From CBFHSD01 sp965658375 (GTDB taxonomy: Bacteria; Bacteroidota; Bacteroidia; Flavobacteriales_G; Salibacteraceae), in assembly GCA_965658375.1 (NCBI GenBank), contig CBFHSD010000016.1, forward strand, positions 1 to 42,823: a stretch of 42,823 bases of DNA, read 5' to 3'. The translations under genes and the position numbers were made by a program. Each line of letters starts with the position of its first letter. Position 1 is the stretch's first letter. Below are positions 8,970 to 16,868 of this stretch, piece after piece. The notes beneath the pieces are model-generated. The model was not told the origin of the DNA and made no database searches. It saw nothing but the letters and a program-made list of their open reading frames with translations.

Positions 8970-9906
8970 TCTTTCTATTTAAGTGATTACGTGCGCCTTT
9001 AATGGCCGCATTGAGCTCAAATCCGACTAAAATTACGATGCAAACAAAGTACATCCACAGCATAATCATCATAAGGGTTCCAATACTGCCGTAGAGTTTG
9101 TTATACGAATCGAATTGGGTGACGTATAATCCAAATCCTTTAGAAAGCAGAAAAACGCAAATCGTAGCAATTGTTGAGCCTGGAGAAAAGAAAATCCAGT
9201 CTTTTCGGTGTTTAGGGGCATAGAAATATATGAAAGAGATCCCAAAATATACTAAGCTTGCCAAAAGAATGGTTTGCGTAGACTGAATAATAAAATAGTC
9301 AAATTCTGATGCATTACTAAATAACGAAGTGAGTTTTAAGATGGAAGATTCACCTACAACGATAAGTGTTACACAGCCTACAAGAAGAAGAATGAGCAGT
9401 AGAGTGAGGCCTAAAGAAGTGATTTTCTGGTTGATCCAGCCTCGTTCTCCAATCACAAAAGAATGATAGGACATGTTAAAGGCCGAAATGGTGCTGTCTA
9501 CGCCATTAATGGTAAAGTATAGTGTAGCAATAAGTCCAAAAGAAAGCAAGCTGGTTCTCTTGTGATTAATCAAATCTTCAAGTGTGGATTCTACATACTG
9601 AAAGGAACCGGAAGGCATCAATTCTTGAATCTCTTGTAGCAGCGTTGCTTGAAAATTATCAATAGGGATATAAGGAATGAGCGTAAAGAGAAAGATAATC
9701 CCGGGGAATAGGGCAATAAAAAAGCTGAAGGCAATGGCGCTGGCCCTGGTAGTAATGTATCCCTCTTGAATACCGTAAAAAAACAAGTTTAGAAATTTGA
9801 AAATAGACACTTGCTTAATTCCTGGAAACGAAGTGTTTTTAGCCCACCTGATCCACAGAAAAAAAGGGGTGTGTTTCCATGCCCATCTCAGATAGTCTCT
9901 TCTCAT
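8959..9906 (-). CDS. YihY/BrkB-family inner-membrane protein
   Basis: This 315-residue protein shows the YihY architecture: a hydrophilic N-terminus, a first helix with the ASAIAFSFFIALFPGIIFLF pattern (about 57-76), then about five more membrane segments with conserved small residues. The family was once labelled RNase BN, an assignment since withdrawn, and its true function (possibly transport) is unsettled. The start ATG overlaps the stop of nadC by four bases (ATGA at 9903-9906), a typical coupled arrangement. The order nadC-yihY is common in Bacteroidota. Confidence 0.88.
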   Translation of the reverse strand: MRRDYLRWAWKHTPFFLWIRWAKNTSFPGIKQVSIFKFLNLFFYGIQEGYITTRASAIAFSFFIALFPGIIFLFTLIPYIPIDNFQATLLQEIQELMPSGSFQYVESTLEDLINHKRTSLLSFGLIATLYFTINGVDSTISAFNMSYHSFVIGERGWINQKITSLGLTLLLILLLVGCVTLIVVGESSILKLTSLFSNASEFDYFIIQSTQTILLASLVYFGISFIYFYAPKHRKDWIFFSPGSTIATICVFLLSKGFGLYVTQFDSYNKLYGSIGTLMMIMLWMYFVCIVILVGFELNAAIKGARNHLNRKNEK

Positions 9907-10739
9907 TCAAAAGCTTTTAAACTTAAATCTAAACTTTTTACAGAATGTGTGAGTGCACCCACAGAAACATAATCAACGCCACATTTTGCATATCCACCAA
10001 CGGTCTCTAGCGTAATTCCTCCAGAAGACTCTATTTCACATTCATTTCCAATTAAATCAACGGCCTTTTTGGTGTCTTCATAATTGAAATTATCGAGCAT
10101 GATTCTATGCACATTTCCAATCTTCAGAATTTCTTTTACCTCATCTAAGCCTCTCGCTTCAACTTCTATTTTTAGGTCAAGGTTTTTAGACTTGAGGTAA
10201 CTAACCGTGCTATCAATCGCGTTTTTAATCCCTCCAGCAAAATCGATATGATTGTCTTTGACCATAACCATGTCGTAAAGGCCAAAACGATGGTTTACAC
10301 CACCGCCAACAGCTACAGCGAGTTTTTCTATGCTGCGCATATTTGGAGTTGTCTTTCTGGTGTCTAGTACTTTAGCCTTGGTTCCCGCACATTCTTGTAC
10401 GTATTTATTAGTAGTAGTGGCTATGCCACTCATGCGTTGCATAATGTTTAGCGCTAAACGCTCTGCTTGAAGAATACTTTGGTTTCTGCCGTATACATGA
10501 AATGCGATATCGCCTGGTGCAATGCTTTGTCCATCTTTCAAGAATTCTTCCACTTCAAGAGTGTCATCCACCTGTTTGAAAACTTCTTTAGCCATGTCCA
10601 TTCCAGCTAGAATACCTGGTTCTTTCACCAATAGCTTTGCCTTTCCTAAGCTGTTTTGAGGGATACATGATAGGGATGTGTGATCGCCATCTCTTAGGTC
10701 TTCACGCAGAGCTAAAGCAATAAATTCGTCTGTTCTCAT
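9903..10739 (-). CDS. nadC: Nicotinate-nucleotide pyrophosphorylase (carboxylating)
   Basis: NadC converts quinolinate and PRPP to nicotinate mononucleotide, CO2 and PPi in de novo NAD synthesis. The 278-residue length matches the family. Visible motifs are LREDLRDGDHTS (11-22), the quinolinate/PRPP-binding ERLALN (93-98), DTRKTTP (126-132), HR at 150-151, KDNH (161-164), the EVEARGLDE strand, LDNF, and the phosphate-binding ESSGGI loop near 238. It lies one base downstream of the DUF4783 gene stop and overlaps yihY, so it belongs to that operon. All catalytic residues that I can place are intact. Confidence 0.96.
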   Translation of the reverse strand: MRTDEFIALALREDLRDGDHTSLSCIPQNSLGKAKLLVKEPGILAGMDMAKEVFKQVDDTLEVEEFLKDGQSIAPGDIAFHVYGRNQSILQAERLALNIMQRMSGIATTTNKYVQECAGTKAKVLDTRKTTPNMRSIEKLAVAVGGGVNHRFGLYDMVMVKDNHIDFAGGIKNAIDSTVSYLKSKNLDLKIEVEARGLDEVKEILKIGNVHRIMLDNFNYEDTKKAVDLIGNECEIESSGGITLETVGGYAKCGVDYVSVGALTHSVKSLDLSLKAFE

Positions 10740-10740
10740 C

Positions 10741-11115
10741 TTATTCTTCTATGATCAAGTGGGTGAGTTGAATACTGTTATTTGTCTGTTTGGTGTAGTA
10801 TGTAACCCGGTAAGTTCCTGTCGAAGTTTTCAGGTTACCGATTGCATACGTTTCTCCATTATTCGAATTTCCGGCATGCACTTTTTCAAAAGAAATGGGT
10901 TTGTGTGTTCTGAAAAAGCGCTCTAGATAAGACTTGCATTCGTCATTGCTCAACTGCTTTTCTTCATCTAAAAAATCAAGGTCAATTTTATGTCCTGCCA
11001 ATTGACAGAGAGCCAGCGCGTTTCCTTTTGCCAAGGCATCCGGAATTTTGTCTTGAGCATAGGTTGAGGCGCCAAATGTAAAGAGTACTGCTAGGGCTAA
11101 CATTTTTATATACAT
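10741..11115 (-). CDS. DUF4783 secreted protein
   Basis: This 124-residue protein has a signal peptide ending in the TYAQD region (cleavage after about residue 20). A small alpha+beta domain follows, with the pattern GxTYAIGNLKTSTGTYRVTYY, typical of DUF4783, a Bacteroidota family with an NTF2-like fold and unknown role. The ATG at 11115 is preferred because the signal peptide begins there (MYIKMLALAVLF); a longer frame reaches back to 11256 but would overlap the divergent rlmH gene and put 47 unrelated residues in front of the signal peptide. The arrangement rlmH / DUF4783-nadC-yihY is a recurrent Bacteroidota neighbourhood. Confidence 0.8.
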   Translation of the reverse strand: MYIKMLALAVLFTFGASTYAQDKIPDALAKGNALALCQLAGHKIDLDFLDEEKQLSNDECKSYLERFFRTHKPISFEKVHAGNSNNGETYAIGNLKTSTGTYRVTYYTKQTNNSIQLTHLIIEE

Positions 11116-11157
11116 AAGGCCTTTATTTGAAGCTAATATAGGTATAGCAATGCATAC

Positions 11158-11166
11158 TAACTTTGC
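11158..11166 (+). promoter_or_regulatory. Candidate -7 box for rlmH
   Basis: TAACTTTGC matches the Bacteroidota -7 consensus TAnnTTTG exactly. It lies only three bases before the rlmH ATG at 11170, so transcription from it would give a nearly leaderless mRNA. No -33 TTG is visible at the usual spacing, so this is a candidate only. Confidence 0.4.
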
Positions 11167-11169
11167 AAA

Positions 11170-11643
11170 ATGAGATTGAAAGTTATAATGATCGGAAAAA
11201 CCGATGAAGACTGGGTGTTGAAAGGGGTGAAAAAGTACTCTGATCGCTTGAAGCACTTCATTAAAATGGAGTGGGTTGAGATTCCTGATTTGAAGGGGAT
11301 TTCTAAGCTTTCAATTGAAGAGCAAAAAGAGAAGCAAAGTGCCAAATTAATGGAACACCTTGTATCTGCTGACCATGTGATTTTATTGGATGAAAATGGC
11401 AAAGAGTTTAGTTCTAGAGAATTTTCGGGAATGTTTCAAAAAAGAATGAATGCTGGAACAAGGCAATTTTGTTTGGTAATTGGTGGACCATTTGGTTTTT
11501 CTAAAGAACTGTATCAAAAAGCCAACGGAAAAATTTCATTGTCGCGCATGACATTTTCTCATCAGATGATTCGTCCATTTTTAGTGGAACAAGTCTATCG
11601 GGCTATGACCATTCTTAAAGGGGAAAAGTACCATCACGACTGA
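11170..11643 (+). CDS. rlmH: 23S rRNA (pseudouridine1915-N3)-methyltransferase RlmH
   Basis: This 157-residue SPOUT methyltransferase uses SAM to methylate pseudouridine 1915 in helix 69 of 23S rRNA. The C-terminal knot is fully visible: LLDENGKEFSSREF (about 74-87), the SAM loop VIGGPFGFS (about 103-111), and the LSRMTFSHQMIRPFLVEQVY and KGEKYHH end that contacts the ribosome. Length and motifs match E. coli RlmH (155 residues). Its last ten bases overlap the convergent galE gene. The ATG follows a consensus -7 box by three bases, which could make the transcript leaderless. Confidence 0.96.
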   Translation: MRLKVIMIGKTDEDWVLKGVKKYSDRLKHFIKMEWVEIPDLKGISKLSIEEQKEKQSAKLMEHLVSADHVILLDENGKEFSSREFSGMFQKRMNAGTRQFCLVIGGPFGFSKELYQKANGKISLSRMTFSHQMIRPFLVEQVYRAMTILKGEKYHHD

Positions 11644-12683
11644 GAATAGCCATTTTCTTTCATATACACTTGCCATCGCCAAGCGCTCTCCATCATTTCG
11701 TCAATGCCGTATTTGGGTTCCCAATGAAGCAGCGTTTTCGCTTTTTCGGGTTTAGAGTAAATTGATTCAACATCACCATCTCTTCTTGGTCCCATTTTGT
11801 AAGGAACCTTGATAGAGGTAGATTTCTCGAAACTATTTATGGCCTCTAGTACAGAAACACCTTTTCCACTGCCCAGATTGACAATGTCAAATTTGGGAGC
11901 GCTATTGTTTTCTATAAGGTAGATTAAGGCTTTTACATGGGCATTGGCAATGTCAGAAACATGTATGTAATCTCGAACACACGAACCATCTCTCGTGTCC
12001 CAATCTTCCCCAAAAACTGTAAGTTGATCTCGCCAACCTATGGCAGCTTGCGTAATGAGTGGTACCAGATTGTTGTAAATTTTAGAAGGTAACTCACCCA
12101 GTTTTCCGGAGATGTGAGCTCCAACAGGATTGAAGTACCTCAGCGCAATTGATTTTACAGTTTCCGTAGAATTTGCAATATGGCGGAGCATTTCTTCTCC
12201 CATTTGTTTGGTGCTAGCATAGGGAGATTCTGAGGGTTTGATTGGTGTTTTTTCTGTGACTGGTAAATCAGCGGGTCCTACATTTCCATAGACACTGCAA
12301 CTGCTAGAGAAGATAAAGTTTTTAATCTCATATTCTTTAGCAAAATGGACCATGTTAATTAAAGATGCATTGTTGTTGTGGAAGTGCACCAAGGGTCTAG
12401 CAACGCTATCTGGAACGGATTTAAAAGCAGCAAAATGTATAATGCCGCTGATGTTCGGATGTTTTTTGAAAAGTTCGCCAGCAGAATGGCGGTCACATAA
12501 ATTCAGATCATAATGAGTGATGTCTCTACCTGTCACATTATGAATATTCTCATATGCAATAGGGTCAGAGTTTGAATAGTTATCTGCAGAAACCACTTCA
12601 AATCCAGCCTCTATTAATTCTACAATTGTGTGTGATCCTATGTACCCTGCACCTCCCGTGACTAAGATTGTTCCTTTTCTCAT
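11634..12683 (-). CDS. galE: UDP-glucose 4-epimerase
   Basis: GalE interconverts UDP-glucose and UDP-galactose using tightly bound NAD. This 349-residue short-chain dehydrogenase/reductase shows the NAD-binding TGGAGYIGS (9-17), the catalytic serine region SSSCSVYG (about 126-133), the YxxxK pair Y155/K159, the substrate-binding RYFNPVGAH, and the C-terminal GSGKGVSVLE and PRRDGDVES motifs typical of GalE. It converges with rlmH (10-base overlap) and diverges from cysQ. UDP-galactose supply fits the glycan genes of the window, although galE is also a housekeeping gene. Confidence 0.95.
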   Translation of the reverse strand: MRKGTILVTGGAGYIGSHTIVELIEAGFEVVSADNYSNSDPIAYENIHNVTGRDITHYDLNLCDRHSAGELFKKHPNISGIIHFAAFKSVPDSVARPLVHFHNNNASLINMVHFAKEYEIKNFIFSSSCSVYGNVGPADLPVTEKTPIKPSESPYASTKQMGEEMLRHIANSTETVKSIALRYFNPVGAHISGKLGELPSKIYNNLVPLITQAAIGWRDQLTVFGEDWDTRDGSCVRDYIHVSDIANAHVKALIYLIENNSAPKFDIVNLGSGKGVSVLEAINSFEKSTSIKVPYKMGPRRDGDVESIYSKPEKAKTLLHWEPKYGIDEMMESAWRWQVYMKENGYSQS

Positions 12684-12725
12684 TTATCCCTCAACTAATA
12701 AGCATTCGATGGCATCTAAAAAGTT

Positions 12726-12734
12726 TAGTTTTGC
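12726..12734 (+). promoter_or_regulatory. Candidate -7 box for the cysQ operon
   Basis: TAGTTTTGC matches TAnnTTTGC exactly and ends 16 bases before the ATG at 12751. It lies downstream of the alternative ATG at 12709, which supports the later start for CysQ. No good -33 TTG is present. Confidence 0.45.
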
Positions 12735-12750
12735 CCAACAAAAATATCGA

Positions 12751-13527
12751 ATGAATTTACAACAACCTGCTATAAAATCCGCTTTATTAGGCGGAAAAGA
12801 GATTCTTAATGTGTATGAGTCGGATTTCGCTGTAGAGCATAAGGATGATAAATCTCCTTTAACGCTTGCAGATAAGAACGCACATCTTGCTATAGTTGAA
12901 GGCTTAAAAGAAACAGGATTACCTATTCTAAGCGAAGAAGGAAGGTCTATTGATTTTGAAGAAAGAAGTAAGTGGGAGCGTTTTTGGATGGTAGACCCTT
13001 TGGATGGAACTAAAGAATTTGTGAAAAGAAATGGTGAGTTTACCGTAAATATTGCGTTGATTGAAAATGGAAAATCCATTTTTGGAGTAATCTACGTTCC
13101 AGTGAAACGTACTTTATATTTTGGTGATACTGCTGCAGGAGCTTATAAAGTAGAGAATATTGATTCTGATAATTTCTCTAATGAACTAGAAAAGCTTTCT
13201 ATCCCTCAAAAATACGAAAGGTCATTCACCATGGTTGGTTCTCGCTCTCACATGAGTGACGAAACAACTGCTTACATGAGTGAACTAAAGGATGAACACG
13301 GTGATGTTGAGATTATGGCTGTGGGTTCTTCTTTGAAGCTCTGCATGGTTGCGGATGGGAAAGCTGATGTTTATCCAAGATATGCACCAACTATGGAGTG
13401 GGATACAGCTGCTGGACAAGCAATTTGTGAAGCTGCAGGTTTTAGAGTATTGCAATACAATACTGATAGACCAGTGGTTTACAACAAAGAGAACTTACTT
13501 AACCCTTGGTTTTTAGTTTGTAAGTAA
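12751..13527 (+). CDS. cysQ: 3'(2'),5'-bisphosphate nucleotidase CysQ
   Basis: CysQ hydrolyses PAP, the inhibitory by-product of PAPS-using sulfotransferases, to AMP. The 258-residue protein (start 12751) shows the inositol-monophosphatase-superfamily metal sites: KSPLTLAD (34-41), SEE (61-63), DPLDGTKEF (82-90) and WDTAAGQ near the end. Starting at 12751 aligns the N-terminus with E. coli CysQ; an upstream ATG at 12709 would add 14 residues and lies before the candidate promoter. It opens the operon cysQ-SLC13-cysC-cysD-cysN, with its TAA overlapping the permease ATG by one base. In a region with two sulfotransferases and no PAPS reductase, PAP recycling from sulfation is the likely main task. 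Confidence 0.93.
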   Translation: MNLQQPAIKSALLGGKEILNVYESDFAVEHKDDKSPLTLADKNAHLAIVEGLKETGLPILSEEGRSIDFEERSKWERFWMVDPLDGTKEFVKRNGEFTVNIALIENGKSIFGVIYVPVKRTLYFGDTAAGAYKVENIDSDNFSNELEKLSIPQKYERSFTMVGSRSHMSDETTAYMSELKDEHGDVEIMAVGSSLKLCMVADGKADVYPRYAPTMEWDTAAGQAICEAAGFRVLQYNTDRPVVYNKENLLNPWFLVCK

Positions 13528-15311
13528 TGCTTTCGCTGCCCACAGAATATCAAAGCAGCTTTGCCCTTATCATTTTATTAGTGGTAATGGTTTTGTTGTT
13601 GTGGGATAGATTTAAAGCTTCAACGGTGTTTTTAGGTGCGGCAATACTTTTATTGCTGTCTGGCATTTTAAGTGCTCAAGAATTTCTTCAAAGCTTTAGT
13701 AATACTTCAATAGTGAGTATTTTCTTGCTAATTTTTATCTCATCAGTTTTTCAGAAGAGTTTTAATATCATCGGACTTTTAGAAAGGGCTTTTGGCACTG
13801 GAACTAAGCCGAGATTTTTTATTCTAAAGATGAGTGGTGCTGTGGCGGCCCTTTCTTCAATCATGAATAATACTCCTATTGTCGCTTTCATGATTCCTTT
13901 TGTATACAACTGGAGTAAGAAGCACAAGGTTAGTCCAGCTAAGTTGCTATTGCCTTTGTCTTTTGCAGCTATTGTGGGAGGGATGATTACTTTAATAGGA
14001 ACATCTACCAATCTCGTGCTCAATGGATTTTTAGAAGCAAATGGAGAGCCAACGTTTGAGCTTTCCGATTTTATTGTTCCTGGAATTTTGGTAAGCATTG
14101 GTTGCATCCTTTACCTATCTACCATTGGGTATAGCTTATTGCCAGATCGAAAGGATATAAGCGATGAGATACAAGAGAATGTAAGGGAGTTTTTGGTTGA
14201 GTTAGAAATTGACCCTTCGGCCGAATGGAGCGGAGATACGGTGTCAGAAGCGGGACTTAGGAACTTAGATAGTTTGTATTTAGTTGAGGTCTTGCGAGAT
14301 GGGAAAAGAATTTTTCCAGTAATGCCCGAGGAACGTCTTTTTTCAGGTGATCGATTGTTTTTTGCGGGCGATACATCTAAGGCGGCAGCTTTGGTTCGGA
14401 GTAGGAAGGCGTTAACATGGTCAAAAGCAGCTAGGTTTGGTTTAGAAAATGCGAATGAATTGGTTGAAGTGGTAGTGCCTTTCAATTCTAGCCTTACAGA
14501 TCAAACGGTAAAAGATTTTTCTTTTAGGGATCGCTTTAATGCTGCCGTAGTTGCTGTCCATAGGAACGGTGTCCAATTGGAAGGGAAAATTGGAGAAATC
14601 AAATTGAAAGTTGGAGACATGATGTTATTGGTTGCAGGCTCTCAGTTCAATTCACTGATTCGTCAATCAAAAGACATCTATGTCATCTCTAGAGCTGCGC
14701 AAAACCATGTGGAGTTAACCACGAATAAAAAGCTTTTCTTAGCAAGCACGGCACTAGTGGTCTTTTCAATGCTTTTTGGCTTATTAACTTTCTTTCAAGG
14801 GTTACTGCTCATTCTGGGAGCGTCTTTTGGTTTTAAGTTGTTTAACTTCAAAGACTTGAAAAAAGGGTTAAACATTGATCTTCTCTTTATTCTTTCAAGT
14901 GCAATTTCTTTGGGGTTGGCTCTCATTGCAACAGGAGCTTCAGAAGTTTTAGCATCTTGGTTTCTAACACTTTTTGCAAACACAACACCATTCGTGCTGC
15001 TGGTTGGGATCTATTTTTTAACCATTCTTTTCACCACCTTCGTAACAAATGTTGCTGCCGTTTCAATTGTATTTCCTTTGGTTTACTCCATTGTCCAAGG
15101 GGTCCCAGAAGCTGGGTCGTGGGTGTTTTACATGGCGGTGGCTTTTGGAGCTTCAGCGGCATTTTTAACTCCGGTTAGCTATCAAACTAACTTGATGGTC
15201 TATGCACCTGGGAACTATAAACAAAAAGACTTTTTAAAAGTAGGAGCACCAATGCTATTGGTCTATTCATCGATTATACTTTCGTACTTATATATGCAAC
15301 TCGCTATATGA
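13527..15311 (+). CDS. SLC13/DASS-type permease with two RCK_C domains, probable sulfate importer
   Basis: This 594-residue inner-membrane protein has an N-terminal block of about six hydrophobic segments (8-215) containing MNNTPIVAFMIP and IGTSTNLVLNGFL, the Na+/substrate signature of the SLC13 (SAC1/SLT-like) group. Two central TrkA-C/RCK_C domains follow (about 225-300 and 310-390), and then a second block of membrane segments with FVTNVAAVSIVFPLV and TPVSYQTNLMVY. SLC13 proteins with central RCK_C domains include known sulfate transporters. It is coupled on both sides (TAATG with cysQ, ATGA with cysC), so sulfate is the obvious substrate; that is inferred from context. Confidence 0.88.
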   Translation: MLSLPTEYQSSFALIILLVVMVLLLWDRFKASTVFLGAAILLLLSGILSAQEFLQSFSNTSIVSIFLLIFISSVFQKSFNIIGLLERAFGTGTKPRFFILKMSGAVAALSSIMNNTPIVAFMIPFVYNWSKKHKVSPAKLLLPLSFAAIVGGMITLIGTSTNLVLNGFLEANGEPTFELSDFIVPGILVSIGCILYLSTIGYSLLPDRKDISDEIQENVREFLVELEIDPSAEWSGDTVSEAGLRNLDSLYLVEVLRDGKRIFPVMPEERLFSGDRLFFAGDTSKAAALVRSRKALTWSKAARFGLENANELVEVVVPFNSSLTDQTVKDFSFRDRFNAAVVAVHRNGVQLEGKIGEIKLKVGDMMLLVAGSQFNSLIRQSKDIYVISRAAQNHVELTTNKKLFLASTALVVFSMLFGLLTFFQGLLLILGASFGFKLFNFKDLKKGLNIDLLFILSSAISLGLALIATGASEVLASWFLTLFANTTPFVLLVGIYFLTILFTTFVTNVAAVSIVFPLVYSIVQGVPEAGSWVFYMAVAFGASAAFLTPVSYQTNLMVYAPGNYKQKDFLKVGAPMLLVYSSIILSYLYMQLAI

Positions 15312-15910
15312 AAGAGAAATTACACATCATACCTCATAGTCATCACATCAATAGAGGTGACCGCGAAGGCTTGAACCATCATCAATCAAAAGTATTGTGG
15401 TTTGTTGGTTTGAGCGGTTCTGGCAAGTCAACCCTTGCTAACAGACTTGAGCAAGAATTATATAAAAGAGATATACGCACTTTTATCTTAGACGGTGACA
15501 ATGTAAGAGCGGGTTTGAATAGCGACTTGGACTTCTCTGATGAGGGGCGCAAAGAAAATATACGAAGAATTGGTCATGTCTCTAATTTGTTCAAAGATGC
15601 CGGTGTGGTTGTGCTCACTGCATTTATCTCTCCTTTTAGAAGTGATAGGGCTCAAATAAAAGAAATCGTTGGAGAAGAAAACTTCATTGAGGTACATGTG
15701 AATTGTCCCTTAGAAGTATGCGAAGAAAGGGATGTCAAAGGACTCTATAAAAAGGCAAGAGCAGGAGAGATTTCTAACTTTACGGGTATCTCAAGCCCTT
15801 TCGAGGAGCCTGAAAATCCAGACGTTAAAGTCCCGACACATGAGGTTTCTTTGGAAGAAGGAGTTAACCTGTTGTTAGATTATATATTACCTCAACTACA
15901 GTTAAACTAG
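15308..15910 (+). CDS. cysC: Adenylylsulfate (APS) kinase
   Basis: CysC phosphorylates APS to PAPS. The 200-residue protein has the Walker A loop GLSGSGKST (34-42), the DGDNVRAGLNSDLDFS region (about 61-76) that binds APS, ENIRRIGHVSNLF, the FISPFRSDR lid motif and the GLYKKARAGEI segment. All the usual catalytic residues are present. It is a stand-alone kinase, not fused to CysN. The ATG overlaps the permease stop (ATGA). A candidate promoter lies between this gene and cysD. Confidence 0.95.
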   Translation: MKEKLHIIPHSHHINRGDREGLNHHQSKVLWFVGLSGSGKSTLANRLEQELYKRDIRTFILDGDNVRAGLNSDLDFSDEGRKENIRRIGHVSNLFKDAGVVVLTAFISPFRSDRAQIKEIVGEENFIEVHVNCPLEVCEERDVKGLYKKARAGEISNFTGISSPFEEPENPDVKVPTHEVSLEEGVNLLLDYILPQLQLN

Positions 15911-15916
15911 TTCGCT

Positions 15917-15925
15917 TAATTTTGC
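15917..15925 (+). promoter_or_regulatory. Candidate internal -7 box before cysD
   Basis: TAATTTTGC is a perfect TAnnTTTGC box in the 31-base gap between cysC and cysD, ending 16 bases before the cysD ATG. This is the same distance as at cysQ. It may give cysDN extra or separate transcription. No -33 element is evident. Confidence 0.45.
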
Positions 15926-15941
15926 AAAAATTTTTTAACCT

Positions 15942-16844
15942 ATGAATTATTCGTTGCGCCATTTACAAGAGCTTGAAGCTGAAGCCATTTACGTTCTGCG
16001 TGAGGTTTATGCTCAGTTCGATCATCCAGTAATTCTTTTTTCTGGTGGTAAAGATTCGATTGTTCTTGCTCACTTAGCTAGAAAGGCATTTTACCCAGCA
16101 ACCATTCCTTTTCCTTTAATGCACATTGATACGGGGCACAACTTCCCAGAAACCATTGAGTTTAGGAATAAGCTCATTGAAGAATTTGGTGCCAAACTAC
16201 TCGTTGGTTCTGTGCAAGAGAGCATCAATGAAGGAAGAGTTCAAGAAGAAAAAGGATTCAACGCCAGCAGAAACATGCTTCAAACAACAACATTGTTAGA
16301 TGCAATAGAGTCAAACAATATTGATTGTGCAATTGGTGGGGGAAGAAGAGACGAAGAAAAAGCTCGTGCCAAAGAAAGATTCTTCTCACATAGAGATGAG
16401 TTTGGTCAATGGGATCCAAAAAATCAGCGTCCTGAGCTTTGGAATATTTTCAATGGTAAATACCAAATGGGCGAACACTTCAGAGCGTTCCCTATTAGCA
16501 ACTGGACAGAAATGGATGTTTGGCAGTACATTCTTGCAGAAAATATAGCCATTCCTTCATTGTATTTTGCTCATGAGAGAGAAGTGGTTCGTAGAAATGA
16601 TAGCTGGATTCCGGTTTCTGAGCACATTAACTTGCGTCCAGAAGAAACCCCAGAAGTCAGAAAAATACGTTTCAGAACATTGGGTGATATCACTATTACT
16701 GGTGGAGTAGATTCTGATGCAGATACCTTAGAGAAAATTGTAGAAGAAGTTGCCGCTGCTCGCCAAACAGAGCGTGGGAATAGAGCTGATGATAAGCGCT
16801 CTGAAACTGCAATGGAAGACAGAAAAAAGGAAGGATATTTCTAA
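15942..16844 (+). CDS. cysD: Sulfate adenylyltransferase subunit 2
   Basis: CysD is the catalytic PP-loop subunit of ATP sulfurylase and forms APS from ATP and sulfate with the CysN GTPase. The 300-residue length matches E. coli CysD (302). The PP-loop SGGKDS is at 34-39, followed by DTGHNFPETIEFR, the GGRRDEEKARAKER segment, PISNWTEMDVWQYI and the C-terminal TAMEDRKKEGYF. It lies 24 bases upstream of cysN and 31 bases after cysC, with a candidate promoter in the latter gap. Confidence 0.97.
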   Translation: MNYSLRHLQELEAEAIYVLREVYAQFDHPVILFSGGKDSIVLAHLARKAFYPATIPFPLMHIDTGHNFPETIEFRNKLIEEFGAKLLVGSVQESINEGRVQEEKGFNASRNMLQTTTLLDAIESNNIDCAIGGGRRDEEKARAKERFFSHRDEFGQWDPKNQRPELWNIFNGKYQMGEHFRAFPISNWTEMDVWQYILAENIAIPSLYFAHEREVVRRNDSWIPVSEHINLRPEETPEVRKIRFRTLGDITITGGVDSDADTLEKIVEEVAAARQTERGNRADDKRSETAMEDRKKEGYF

Positions 16845-16868
16845 AAACCCATTAAACCTAAAATTATT

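Noticed and set aside
11116..11256. Longer DUF4783 frame starting at 11256
   Set aside because: It would put 47 unrelated residues before a clear signal peptide and overlap the divergent rlmH gene.
12709..12750. CysQ start at 12709
   Set aside because: The candidate promoter box lies downstream of it, and the N-terminus from 12751 aligns with known CysQ.
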